This document shows positions 11,201-23,056 of a DNA stretch of 64,000 bases, piece after piece. This DNA comes from Atkinsonella hypoxylon (Eukaryota > Ascomycota > Sordariomycetes > Hypocreales > Clavicipitaceae). The position numbers and the translations under genes were made by a program. Each line of letters opens with the position of its first letter. Within the stretch, counting starts at the first letter, position 1. The stretch lies in NCBI GenBank assembly GCA_000729835.1, contig JFHB01000123.1:26831-90830 (forward strand), given 5' to 3'. The notes under the pieces are model-generated. The model was not told where the DNA came from and searched no databases. It worked only from the letters and a program-made list of their open reading frames with translations.

Positions 11201-11681
11201 CATGATCTGCATCGTCCCATGAGTTCTGGCCGTCTGATTTTTGACTCCAATGCCACTCAAACGCCTTCTGAGCGGCATTTAGGCGAATCCATTGCCAGAA
11301 CTGATACACAAACCACTCGTCTATCTCCTCTGCATGCGGGCCCATATCGGAGTAAACGAAAGCGTAGGCCACCGGTTCGGCACGGTTGACTTCGGCGACG
11401 ATGCGGCGCAGCTGGAGAAGCGATAGGGAATCGGTCGGCGCCGCAGTCTGCTGCTGCGGCTGTGCATCTGGGCCGGCTGGCCCTAGCCCAGCTACTGCGA
11501 GGCCTGAAGGAAAGGTGTTTCGCTGAAGGCCGGGTCGTGATGGCGGTGCCGGCACGGGGGGCTTCTCAACTTGGTCAGTCCCTCGACCAGCGGCAGCCAC
11601 TTCTCCCGTATCGGCCACATCGTCCGTGGGCCCAAGCTGCTCCAGGGCCTTTGCAGAACCGGCTTTTGACGCAGGCCGCAT
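8223..11681 (-). CDS. ham-2: STRIPAK subunit Far11/STRIP (HAM-2 homologue)
   Basis: Six exons (11681-10933, 10875-10739, 10680-10592, 10511-9329, 9262-9133, 9063-8223) join in phase to 1,042 residues. Splice sites are GTGAGT/GTAAGT/GTGTGT donors with CAG acceptors. The N-terminal part (from RRIVAEVNRAEPVAYAFVY to the second Trp-rich segment) matches the N1221 domain. The C-terminal part, with HVLKFEYFTQLLLDSNYIPL and the LKLFAHQDV stretch, matches the Far11/STRIP C-terminal domain. In Neurospora, HAM-2 is a STRIPAK scaffold needed for hyphal and germling fusion; that role is inferred here by homology. A run of ten Asp in exon 4 comes from a (TCA/TCG)n tract. 11681 is the first ATG in frame. 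The open frame continues upstream to a TTG at 11849, so a longer or spliced N-terminus is possible. Confidence 0.88.
9834..9868. repeat. trinucleotide tract encoding poly-Asp in ham-2
   Basis: Near-perfect (TCA)n/(TCG)n on the + strand. On the minus strand it is read as a run of Asp codons inside ham-2 exon 4, so length variation would change the protein without breaking frame. Confidence 0.85.
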
Positions 11682-12379
11682 GTTGCGCAGAGTTGGGCTG
11701 TGAAAAGACGCCGGACAGTCTTGAAGGATTTCAGCTCCGGGATGTCGCAGACGGCGTCGTCCTTGCAAGACGCATTGCGCGCCGGCGAAGAGCTGAGGGT
11801 GGTTTGCTCGAGCCTCAGTCCATCTGCTGCGCCGAGTCTCGATGTGCAATCGGCCAGGCGCGGTTACGCTCGTCGTTGCCGGATGTCGCGTTGAGAGCTG
11901 TTGGGAGCTGTTGGGAGCAATGGGAGCAATGGGAGGACACTCGCAGACTCGAACTCGGTGGTTTGACTGTCTAGATTAGCTGTAGGCGCTTTGCAAGGAC
12001 AGGCGGTGGATGTTAGGCCAAGCGAGTTCATTGGCCAGCGTAGCGACTCCAACCATGAACAACAAATACTAAACGGACAATGGCTTTGAACTCGACAGCG
12101 TTACATGAATAGAGGGGGAAAGGTTAAAAAAAAAACCCCGAGTTAGAAGATGGAGAATTCAATCTTCCAGCGCCGTTGTTTTTTGTCCTACACTGACACT
12201 AAATTAAAGTACAATACAATGTAGCCGCGCTGATTACCATACGACAAAGTGGGAATTGACCTCTCATCATGCACCCAACTTTGACGAATTTGGATATAAA
12301 TGGTCTGACAGCCTTAGAAAATCCGCCACATATGTTGAAGTCGAGGAAAACCACAACCACCTGTAGTCCAAGCAAAGAC
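11682..12379. other. ham-2 upstream region and 3' side of the basic-protein gene
   Basis: No separate gene is supported. On the minus strand there are three short upstream frames before the ham-2 ATG: 12056-11978 (26 codons plus stop), 11823-11815 (ATG GAC TGA) and 11775-11731 (14 codons plus stop). Whether they lie in the mRNA leader is unknown. Confidence 0.5.
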
Positions 12380-13228
12380 CTACTCACCGTCCGAGTCCCC
12401 ATCGCTACCTCCATCCCCCTTCCCGGCCCTCGTCTCCTTACTCTTAGCCCTCCTCCTCAACTTCTTCAATCGATTCAACCTCTTCTTCTTCTCCCTCAAA
12501 TGCTCCCCCTTGTCCATCGTCCTCCTCTTCTCCGCCTCCTCCTCCAACCTCCTCGCCCTGGCTCTCAGCCGCTGCGCCATCCTCCTCTTCTTCCCAGGAC
12601 GTTTCCTCTTCCCGACATGCTCCCCTTCTCCATTTCCTACTACATTGGCATTGCCCTTGCCGCCAGGCCTAGCTTTGCAGGTGATCTTGATTGCCGTGAC
12701 TTTCCAGGGATACTCCAGTCCCCATGCGGGGGTGTGTGATCGAAGAATGACATCTTCGCCGCTCACCGCGGCAAAGCGATACTCGTCTCTCTGCATCTGA
12801 GAGGTACTCTGCGCCATGTAATGGGACGGCGGTCGACGGCGGGCCAGCGCGCCTCCTTGTTGAGGGCCAGTGTCGTCGTCCAGCGTGACCTTTGTGGGAA
12901 CGGCGGAGGAAAAGAGGCGGAATTCGAACTCGCCTGCTTCCTCGGGGTCTTGCGCATCGTCCGCTGAAGCTCGTTCGCGGGGGCGGTGACTTGGTGGCGG
13001 TTTGGACGGCGAGCTCGACCCCGGAGTATCTAAGCCCAGTGTCTTTGCGACCTGTGCGCTGAGCCGCGCCTGCAGCGTTGCATCAGTTGGACTACATCCT
13101 TCGCTCAACGAGTCTGCATCCGACTCGTTGAGGTCCTCGCGACGGACTCTGATGGAGAACAGGTCAGCGGGGGACTGGCCTCTTGGGCTATGGCTCACTG
13201 ACCTCTTGGCTTCGGGGAGCTCAAACAT
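12380..13228 (-). CDS. conserved fungal basic protein (DUF2011-like), unknown function
   Basis: Two exons (13228-13203 and 13148-12380) give 264 residues starting MFELPEAKRVRREDL, a conserved opening that I associate with fungal DUF2011-type proteins (recalled, not searched). The middle has a WGLEYPWKVTAIKI segment. The C-terminal third is a Lys/Arg-rich probable coiled coil (KKRRMAQRLRARARRLEEE and following), ending in an acidic Ser/Asp/Gly tail. The composition suggests a nuclear or nucleolar location, which is inference. The intron (13202-13149) has GTCAGT, GCTGAC and CATCAG, is 54 nt long and contains no stop, so retention would add 18 residues in frame. An upstream in-frame start at 13315 exists but would precede the conserved opening. 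No function is assigned. Confidence 0.7.
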   Translation of the reverse strand: MFELPEAKRSVSHSPRGQSPADLFSIRVRREDLNESDADSLSEGCSPTDATLQARLSAQVAKTLGLDTPGSSSPSKPPPSHRPRERASADDAQDPEEAGEFEFRLFSSAVPTKVTLDDDTGPQQGGALARRRPPSHYMAQSTSQMQRDEYRFAAVSGEDVILRSHTPAWGLEYPWKVTAIKITCKARPGGKGNANVVGNGEGEHVGKRKRPGKKRRMAQRLRARARRLEEEAEKRRTMDKGEHLREKKKRLNRLKKLRRRAKSKETRAGKGDGGSDGDSDGE

Positions 13229-14514
13229 GTTTTTCCGACCTAGTGTCTCGTCATGTCGAACAAACAAGCTATTGAGCGAATGCCGAGGCACGTTGTAGGC
13301 TAGGCTTGCTCGCAATGAAGCGTTTGTCTGAAGCGGAATTTTGGCATTTACAAGTCGGCCCCGAGACAGTGGGGACCGAACGCCTTTCTTATCTTATCGT
13401 GCCCAGCCAACATCCAACATCCCTACATCCCTACATCCCTACGTCCCGACCCTCGGCAAAAGAAGCGCTAGCCGCTCGATCCCATCAAGCCCAAGCGCGC
13501 TAACACCAATAGTCAAGCCAGGTCCGAAACGCCATTGTTGCACCATCGACCTCACCCGCAGCCCGCATCATCGACGTCAAAATCAAACATCTCAAGATCG
13601 TGCCTACTGAGCCTGGAAGAAACATGGCCAAGTAATCTGCCGACGTGCAAATTTCACCAGGCTAGAGTCGAAACCGAAGTATCACTGTTCCAAGAACAGA
13701 ACGAAGCACAGATGTCCGTCGCTATGCTTAACGGACGCATCCTGTCATCTATTTATTTCACTGTCCATGACGGGAGGGTGGCATGAAATGAAGAGTACAT
13801 TGAAAAAAAAAAATTTTTTTGACAAGTCTCCGGCGCCGTGAAAAGTACATCTGCCAAAAAAACTCCCTTCGTTTCCAAAAATTTCCATGCTCGCCAAAAT
13901 ATTCACAAGGTGGCGGAATCGTTGATACCTCATCACGCCAAACTCCCACTATCCGACGCAAGGTCTTAAGCATACCCCGTTGCTATGCCTGAATCATAGT
14001 CCTCTGCGACTTTTAACCCTCGCGCCTCTGCTCCGAAAATGCACATGTATATACATATGTGATTTGTTCTTTCCCGCTTTGCCAGGAGTACAACCTGGTC
14101 TGTCGAAAGGCACGAAAAATTCATGATGGTCTCCTCTGTCGTCTGACATATTACAAAAACTTGATTTTTGAGCCTTCATTCCCGTCTGCCATCCTGGTTG
14201 AGGAATGTATTACGCAGAAGCGCTCCTCATGGGGGAAGGGATAGCGGCGAAACCAGCGCCAGCACTGATCCAGGACAAGACTAACTACTGGCAGACTAGT
14301 CTGACCATCAGACGATCCTCTCAAATGAAAATTGGTAAAGCTTCGAGAGATCAATAAGATGCCGAGAATGTGGTGTGGTGAACGTCAAGATATCCAGAAA
14401 GGAGAAATGAATGGGTCGCTGCTGTTTTTTTGTCGTATTTGGTCAAGCCAAGACGCTGCTGTAATAGTTCGCTTAGAGGGAAGAAATGAGTTACATTTGC
14501 TCATCTGTAATTCA
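13229..14514. other. intergenic region between the basic-protein gene and vib-1
   Basis: It holds the promoter of the minus-strand basic-protein gene and the 3' region of vib-1. No gene is recognised. A9T7 sequence lies near 13803-13820, and short CATCCCTACAT repeats near 13415-13443. Confidence 0.5.
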
Positions 14515-16611
14515 TCATGCTGCTGTCCAGGAATAGTTGTTCATGCTGTCGAAGGAACCCCGAGCGCTACTGTTGTAGGAAGGGGTTTCATGCTTCAGCG
14601 GCGGAATTCCAGAATAGTATCTTCCATCATGGCCAGCATACGAAAGATGAGAGGTTGCTTCAGCGGCTGTTGTAGTCCAGGTGTTGGCAGAGGGATAGTA
14701 ATCCCTTCCTGCGGGAGGATTGGCAGTGGGTGACACGTCGCCCACTCCGCTGTTGATGCCTCGGAAGGAACCATATCTGTAGTCCGGGCCCTCGGAGTGA
14801 TTAATCGATCCATTGCTGTGTACAGGCTGATGGCCCTGGTGCCGGGGACTTTTGGATGGTCTTGGGTTGCCATCCATGTAACGAGGCATCGCAAAAGCAC
14901 TTTCAGATCCAATCGTGGCAGTGCTGCCAGGAATCTGCGGCGTTGACGAGGTCGTATAGTTGTACTGCGACCGAAGACTCGGTTGGCTCTGGTCTGCCGT
15001 TGTCAATGGGACAGGTACGGACGATGTCATCGAAGTATGGAGCGGGAGTTCATGCGGTTCATTAGCAAAGCCCGACGAACTTGACAGTGGTATTTTTGAG
15101 TAAGGATCAGACGCGACGGTTGACGAGACCGAAGGGTTCCAGGAAGGATACGAACTAGTCGCAGTAACAAGTGTCAGTGCATCTTTCTCCATCATGTAGC
15201 CATTATGTAGCCATTATGTAGCCATCTCGAAACCTAACTCACTCTCGGAGTTTCTCTCCGACTGTTACAAAGGGGGAAAGGGTTTAGCCTAGGCCAAGGT
15301 TTTCTGGCCCAAGCAAAAAGAACTTACTTCGATCTCATCGCACTCACGGTTGGGTTATGCGTCTTGGGTGGGCTAAAGGTGAAGGCAGATCGAGGCACCT
15401 GCATGTCCACATTTCTAGCCTTGCCATCCTGCTTGAGGCTAATGGCACTGGCAACAACACCGAGACCAGTCTCAACCAGAGCCTGGCCTCTTGAACCAGC
15501 GCTAGATCCCAGCAGAGGAATCTCTTTGCGAGCCTGGAAATTGCGCGGACTTCGGCCACGAACCACAATCGGGGCAGTGATCGACTCTGACAGAACAACC
15601 TTGGCGTTATCAGACAAAGTACCAAACACCTTCAAGTGCAGAACAAAATGTTGCTGGAGCTCCTTTCTCCGGCCATTGTTGGCGGTTGCACTGCGTGCTT
15701 GTTAGAAAGATCTGCACTCCACGCCATTCATTCTCTCCAAGTTCATCATCAAAGGATGCTTACATTCTGAATTGCAGCCGACGCCAACCGATGGGATACA
15801 CAGCAAATTCTCCATCAGCCTCTGCCCCTTCATCTTGAAAGGGAATCAGAGGCAGAGGAGACGGTTCTTGGTCCGGCCCTTGGCTGATATCGGGGGAGTT
15901 CGGTGGAGGTGTTTTCCATGGAATGACAATGAGACGAACCGGGTTTCCGTCGACAGACTCAATGGCTGAGACTGCGACTTCCATGTTGCTAACAGGCAGC
16001 GTCTCGTTGGCATCGTTCACGACAGATAGTTGGCCCCGGGGCATGACCAGCGAGCCGCTGATTTGGAACAAGTTGCGTCGGTAGCAGGTCAGCTCAGGTT
16101 GAATGGTACCACCATCGCTCGTATTAGTAGGCATCTCAGATAAGAAGAACATGCCATGCAACTGCGCAGACAGTTCCAGCTGTTGTACCCGACCTTGATG
16201 GTCAACCACGGTAGACTTGTCGTGGGAGCGTCGAAAGGAAAGCAATTTATGATCCTGGTTCATCGAGAGTCGGGAGCCGTCGTCTCTCATATCATGGACG
16301 ATTTCTTGGTATGCAGGCTGTTCAGCTTGCGAGAAGGACCGTTTTATACCCGAGTATGAATTTTGTCGCTCGTACGAGGCCGAGTCATCATGAGAATATC
16401 GGTTGTAAGAGTAAGGATGCTCCATCTCACTCCGTGGTCTTGCCGATAGGTGTGCTGATGAGGGCCCGTGAATAGACGAATCCATACTTCCGAGACGGTT
16501 GGGCAAGTGCGAGGAGCTGCCATAGTTTGACCATAGGCTGGAATGGGCGTGGTCTCCTCGAAGCTCCGTCATCGTGGCTGGTGGGTATGTCGATGTGGTC
16601 ATCATGTGCAT
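14515..16611 (-). CDS. vib-1: NDT80/PhoG-like transcription factor (VIB-1/XprG homologue)
   Basis: Three exons (16611-15764, 15690-15328, 15154-14515) join to 616 residues. The NDT80 p53-like DNA-binding domain begins near LELSAQLHGMFFLSE. It continues through ELTCYRRNLFQISGSL and YPIGWRRLQFR, and ends after APIVVRGRSPRNFQARK. Ser/Pro/Gln-rich low-complexity regions flank it on both sides. In Neurospora, VIB-1 controls secreted proteases, heterokaryon-incompatibility genes and carbon sensing; Aspergillus XprG is the counterpart. Introns use GTAAGC...CTAAC...CAG and GTAAGT...CTAG. The frame stays open upstream to about 16758 with no ATG, and at 16668 a GTG precedes DYQQYPPC, which also looks conserved. 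So the true start may be further 5', in an unseen exon, or non-ATG. 16611 is the first in-frame ATG. Confidence 0.85.
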
Positions 16612-17668
16612 ATACCTCGGCGAAGCAGGAGAGGTCGTCGCGCAAGGGGGATACTGCTGGTAGTCCACAATGTCGAGTCCGACGCAAAGATGAGCGAAGC
16701 AGTCCCGTTGTGCCCAAAGAAGCTGTGTTGGTCCGTTTCAAATATAAGGCAGACAACCGGAAGAGACGAAAGCAACGACGGCGGTAACTATCAGGCGTTT
16801 TTTTTTTTTTTTTTTTCCTTGGAGTTCAAGCTTGCTATCGACGATCAGACGGCAAGAGACGGCAACAACTCTGGCCTTTTTTGCCTTTACACGAGCCGAG
16901 TCGTTGGGAGAGGGAGAGAGAGATACTTGTATGTCCAGCTGACACAGTAATGAGGAGGAAACTGGAGTATGGCCACCATGATAAACACGAGGACCAAAGG
17001 TTACGGGTGAGTAGTTCTACTTGTATACATACATGCATACAATAATACATACATAATGACTACCTGCCTACGGAGTACCTACCTACATAATACACTGATG
17101 GATCCTCCCCGGGACGGCAGATGCTGTGGATGCTTGTGGATGCTATGGAGGGGCGTGTGGTCGTAAAAGGCCCGGCACTGAGCCGGGTACATCTGGGATT
17201 TGTTGATTCTTATGACCAGGGCTGGCGTTGGCAACAAGTGACGGGAGCTAATAGGAGTTGCAATGCAAATCCATGGCGTCTCTGGAGCAAATTGGAACTA
17301 GTTATTCAAAGCACCGAGCCTTGCGCAAGTCGACAGGACCACCGTGCTAGCATCGATGCGGATGGCGGCAAATCATGTTTCGAGGCCATCGATCCAGAGG
17401 AGCCAGATGGCATACACGATTATTACATGTCCCGCAGTTGCGCACGCGGACAGCAGACAAGTTCTTCGCAGCTTCGTGCAGCCGTCTGTGTCTATACTGG
17501 GAAGGACAAGTCGATGAAGGGGGGAGGGCGAGCCGAGCAAAAAGCTCGAGCCTCGTGGGCAAAAGATTATACCCGCAAGAGACGGTATCTGGTATATCTC
17601 TCTCGGCCCAATGGCGAGATATAATGTCTCAAAGTGAGCAGGGCCAGGAATCAAAAACCCACTGACTG

Positions 17669-17743
17669 ACTACCTACCTACCTACCTACCTACCTACCTA
17701 CCTACCTTCCTTCCTACCTACTTACCTACTTATCTACTCCGTA
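17669..17743. repeat. (CTAC)n tetranucleotide array
   Basis: About nine tandem CTAC units from 17669, then CTTC/CTTAC variants, ending in a TACTCCGTA motif at 17735-17743. Confidence 0.9.
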
Positions 17744-18636
17744 CCTCACGGCGCTCACCTCCATCCCAGGGAGCAACGAGGGTCGTGTGGTTCGTGCCTG
17801 TCGTCTTACCGTCAATGAACTGTCTTCTACAGTATTATGCACAGGGCTTGAATTACCCCAGGAGCACAAAGGGACCTGGGCCCTAAATGCTGCCCATGAC
17901 AGATGGACGGTTACGTTGGGGGCGAGATCAAGTCCGACAGTACGGGAAATGCAGCCGTGGCATGGAACATGGGGCCCAGACAGAATAGACATCATGAACG
18001 CAAGTACAAGATCGAGCACAGCATACTACAGTACGGATTGTCCCGTACACAAGCCGCCAGAACCCCCAGCAAGGTCCTTTGCGAATCACCAAGCGGCACG
18101 CCCCTCGGCCGTCGACCTATCGAATGTTTGCCGAAGAGGAGGCTAGGAGACTCTCTCCTCGTCCCTTGTCTGATCAAAGGGACAGGCAGGGATGGGTGGG
18201 TGGGTGAGGGAGGAACGCCGTCCGCCCGTCAGAAGTCAAGGCAGGACTGAAGAAGAAACTCAAGAGCCTCCTCCCCACAGCCCCGAGTACCTAGGTACAG
18301 TGTGTACATACCATACCAGCGCTGGAAACATGTTGGTAGCGCGACTCTGGTATTATGGATCCCATCCGAGCGTAACAGGGTGGAATCGACAGAGACAACC
18401 CGCACACAAGACCGCAGGGGGCAGGCTGTGGGCCGTGAGCCATGGGCCGGTGGCCGTGAGAAAGAGCTACAAGGCAATCAGTTTATGTAGGTAAGTATGA
18501 ATTACATGTACTCACAGTAAGTACTGTTCCTCACTGAACAGACCTCATGGCTCAAGCCCATATTCCGGGAACTTGGTGGGACCCGATTCTCTACAGTACT
18601 ACACCGAGTATCAGTATGTCTAGGCATTACTTAAAT

Positions 18637-18728
18637 GTACGGAGTACAGTACAGTACAGTATCGTACAGTACAGTATCGTACAGTACAGTATAGTACAGT
18701 ATAGTATAGTATAGTATAGTATAGTATT
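18637..18728. repeat. pentanucleotide array AGTAC grading into AGTAT
   Basis: About 18 tandem five-base units. The left half is mainly AGTAC with ATCGT interruptions. The right half is almost pure AGTAT. The array begins inside a TACGGAGTA motif (18638-18646). Confidence 0.9.
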
Positions 18729-19554
18729 GATGTATTATTATTGACTCTTCGCTCAACAGATGATATGGGGGCCATTACCCGATAGACCTGCCTGCCACCC
18801 TTCTAGAAGTCTCGTGGTTCCTACAATCAATAAATGGTCAGTTAGTATGAGTTGAGACCAGCCTGTTGTGTTGTACAACTTCCCTATCCAGCATCAGTCG
18901 CAGAAGGCACGAGATCATTGGGATTGCTAGTTGGCGTGTGAGAGCTCCATCCCGATCCTCTTTACCCCATTACAATGGCCTATCCCACAATTTGTACCAT
19001 TCAAGGCCGGCCAGCGTTACTCCGCAAAGATTGGCTTTTTGTGGGAAAGCAGCTATGTCAGGTGCCAGTGGCTGATACTGACAAGAGTCGGCCGATAGAT
19101 TGGTTACGGCTTTTGACAATATATAGTTCACGCGGAGTAGTTCTAGGCATATAGATCATGTAAACCCATGAATGAGCGATTGACAGATTATCCGCAATGC
19201 GGTGTCTCAGGTCGTGGTCCATGGCACTCCGGCATCTCTATAAGCTTCAGAAGTATGTAAATGTATGTGAATGTTTTTCTAGCAGGTTTGTGTCGGCCGA
19301 GTGCCTTGAGTGCTTTTTGATCTCGTGCTGCGCAGATGGCATGGCATGGGATCACAAACGAGCAACCGGTTCGCTCGCTGTTCACATCCCGGACCTTGAC
19401 CGAGCACGTTGAACGCACGCTTATTGAATGACAGTTTGTCAATGTGTCAATCATTGCCAAACCAAAGCAAGGATGGCCTGGTGTAAAATGAAAACGGGAA
19501 AAGGGTGGTTTCACGGTCATGGTGATGAGTCTCAGGGGAGAGCCCCAATCGAAA

Positions 19555-19610
19555 GTCATCTCCCCAATCATCTCCCCAATCATCTCCCCAGTCATCTCCC
19601 CAGTCATCAC
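19555..19610. repeat. 12-bp minisatellite
   Basis: Four tandem copies of TCATCTCCCCAA/TCATCTCCCCAG. The His-Leu-Pro frame across it is an artefact of the repeat. Confidence 0.9.
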
Positions 19611-19873
19611 CACCAGCAAGCAGCGATTACGCGGACAGGCAAGACAGAGGCCAGGGTTGGCCGAGGCTCTATGAAAGGGTGGGCAGCCCTTTTTCCAACG
19701 ACCCATTGGTGTCTATTCCGTCCAGGCTATCCTGGATACAGGACCGCTCCCTCCTCCCTCCCTCCTATCACCCGCTATCAAGAATGGTGGATCTTGTCGC
19801 TGGAGCGGCAGACAGAGAGTGTATGTGGCCATCGTCTCCGGCAGGCTGCCGCTTTCTCGGCCGGCCAGGCCCT

Positions 19874-19920
19874 CCTGTTGTGGTCTGTTGTGGTCTGTTG
19901 TGGTCTGTTGTGGTCTGTTG
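19874..19920. repeat. 10-bp minisatellite
   Basis: Just over four tandem copies of TGTTGTGGTC. Confidence 0.9.
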
Positions 19921-22850
19921 AAGCCCACTCATGAGAACTTACTGTCTCATTAGTCCAGGAAGCACGCACGGCCCATGGTAAGTCTGGTCTTCTAGACACA
20001 ATGTATCCAAAGATGAGGCTGCAACTGGACCCTGGCAGTGCCGCCTTTTCTTTTACCGTTTCATGATGAAATGAGCTTTGCGCGAACAGACCATGGCATA
20101 CGGAATACAATGGCTCAAGTTTCCTTTCTTATTCAGTCAAGAATAAGGTTTTATGCCATTGTGCGGCAAGTGGCGACGTCGCAACATGGCTCGGGTGTTC
20201 CTCTGTACCTCGCAAACAGCAGATCAAAAGCTGGACATCAGGATAAGAAGCGCCAGGGTTTTGCAGCACAAATATTATTACCCGAGGCATGCGAATGCGG
20301 TTATAGAATGGAGACCTCAGCTAAGCCTTGGTCATATTTTTCACACAAGTGCTAATATCTCGGACAAACAGGCGCGGAGTAGAATACAATGTATCGGAGG
20401 GGCCCAGAGGGAAGGGAGGGGGCGTCTGGAATAAAGCCGGAGGCAGTTCAATAAGCATGTTGATCATACATAGCCTTAACAAGAGCGGCGGAAAAAGACC
20501 AGTAGAAAAGCGAGATTGGACAAGCCTACAGAGTACAATCAGACCAGATCACTGCCAGAGTGAGTATATGCTCGTACCGCCGCAATCGAACGCCACTCGG
20601 GCCGCGTGGTTTTGAGTGCTTAGCGCCGTTACCGTTACTGTTCAACATAACAGCGGCCCAACACCCACTTGGAGGTTCGACAACAGGGCTGGGGAAGGCG
20701 GGCAGTGGTTCCCAAAATGTCGGGCAGTAGTACTCTATTATTAATTATTGCTCCAGTTCGTTGGTGAGAGGTGATGCCAGGTCCAACCTAGCTGCAAGGA
20801 TTAGTTAGTGGTGCGGTGACGGGCACTAACTGCGAGTGGAAGCAATTCTTGGCAAGTACCTGCGCTAATAAGTAACATCTTTGCGAGCAGCATGCTCTTC
20901 ACCAGGCAAGCTTGAGCGATTCGCTCTCTGCGTGTGTGAAATGGCAGACGCGGGGACGCATCGGCTCTGAAGAAACGATGGCTCTCAACGTAATGAGTTT
21001 TTGGTTTTGTACCTAGAAGAGCCCCCCATCGTGGGTGAAGGTGCCAAGGGGACGTCGAATTACACGGGCCCTCCTACCTGCTTACACATAGGGCAGGAGG
21101 GCTCGGGTAATTTGACAACCCGTGGGTGCTTGCCGGCCCTCACAGATGTCTGGTGCATGACCCACAGGACTGGTAATACGAAAAAAAAAAAGACTGCTAA
21201 GAATAAAGCTAGTACGGAGTAGCAAAGTGGGATCGGTAAGGTTGTGCAAAGTCTACGACGACTTGTGCTATAGTATAGTTAGTGGTACTGACACCTGCTT
21301 ACAAGTACCGGTTTACAGCACCCATCACCTCTGAATTTCTGATTGGCCTACTATATCCCAGCCCACAACGGCTCTGCGGGTTTCGCGCACTCATTAAAGG
21401 CAATGTCAAGAGAAGCTAGCGGGGTGTCACAGGGTGTGAACTGCATGTCATCATATGCTCCAATGATCTCGTGCGAGCGCTATGCCATGATAAACTTCGG
21501 TGACAGAAAAGAAATCATGTTCCCCTCTCCCCTCTCCCCCGTCCCCTTTCCCCCTTTTTTTTTTTTTTTTTTTTCATTTTTACCCCTTCACGCAGCGGAC
21601 AACGCGGTGACACTCCCCGACATCGTCGCCAAGCAGGCAGGTTTTGTCCTGGGCACGTCTCAGATGTGTGTGGGGGGAGAGCATGGGTTTAGAAGTATGC
21701 CGACGAAGACGTGGGCCGATATTGTAGTTCGTAGAGGAGAGCTCCAATGTTGTCGTATTGGGTATAGAAGGAGCGATATCCGGAACTACAAACGTAGTGG
21801 TTCGGCGAAGGCAAGAATGAACCAACGGGACAAATGGAAATTTCCATCTCATTGCCTTAGTGGCAATGGGGGTGAAGTGCCAAGACAAGACAGAGCAAGT
21901 GCTGCATCTGCTAAATTAGCACCTGCCTGCACCTGCCTGCACCTGGCCAGACCAACCGATAGGCAGCTCTAGGTAGGCAGCCCCGTGGGTTGACAGATTA
22001 ACTGGGACATAGCCGTCTCCCACACCACAATTTGCCGAGGCACATTGTCCCGATTGATTTGTCGGCCCGCTTTGATCCCCACTTGGGGTATTGCCGGCTG
22101 CCTGGCAAGTCTCGCCGGTCGCGTTGCAATACCTGAAAAAAGAAAGAAAAAAAAAAAAAGACGCTGGAATTGAGATGAGGTGAGTGGTACGGAGTAATTT
22201 GGCTCGATTTTATATCTTGAACCCCATATGGTAAGGAAAAGCAAGAAGACAACCAAGCCAAGAACCAAATACACGATCCATTCAATTGCTGTTCGGGAGC
22301 AGAGCAGAAAGCGACATGCATTCAATTCTCAGGAGCGAAAAGTGGACAGCAGTTCGCCGACGCAATTTATGCACGCCAATTTGGCTCAGCAAAGTTCCAC
22401 CTGCAAGGCAAGGCTTTATCGACCAGGCTGGGCTGGCGACGGCAGGCTTCTCCTTGGCTCATGTCATGGCTCCGCTAGCTTAGGTGCCTAAGTTGACTGC
22501 CAGGTCCCTTAGCCCTGCTCGCCCTGCTCATCCAGACAACAGACTACACCTGGGTTTGTGTCAGGAGACAAGACAGTCAGGTCAGTTGAACATTTTTAGA
22601 TAACTCACGCAAAGAAAGAGATGGATTGCTCTGCTCGTCACTAGACCAGACTGTCGGGTATCATCCGTTGGACGTAGCCTTGCAGTCCATCCGCAAAACT
22701 TTATCGGTAGCATAGCACTGTAACATCCGGAATGCTCGCCGTACAGATCCACCGCGGCCAATCTAGCGTTGCTACTTCCCATCGTCCTACAGGATCGGAC
22801 TACTCCCTTTCACTTCCCGGCACAATTTCACAGAGTCTGCAGGCCTGGTA

Positions 22851-23056
22851 GGTGGTGCCTAGGTAGGTACCTAGGTAGGTGGGCAGGCCAAGAGGGAGGG
22901 GGGGACAAGAAAAACGACGGCTGTTGCCCGCAACTTGGGTAAGCAGAGCCATCATTCTTCTTGTCCCCCGGCGTGGGAGGTTAGGTTAGGTACCTACCAA
23001 ACTCAAGCAAAGTACCTACCTACCTCCCTCCTAGGTACCTAGGTAGGTAGGCACCT
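22851..23056. repeat. cluster of AGGTAGGTACCT palindromic repeats
   Basis: Two groups (22851-22881 and 22978-23056) of interleaved TAGGTAGG, GGTACC and CCTAGG words that can pair within and between groups. The same word family recurs at 26566-26618, 41232-41248, 48733-48765, 55065-55086, 56512-56547 and 56872-56902. Confidence 0.7.

Noticed and set aside
15157..15327. A 19-nt micro-exon inside vib-1 intron 2 (CAG before, GTGAGT after)
   Set aside because: Including it breaks the downstream frame, whereas direct splicing keeps it.
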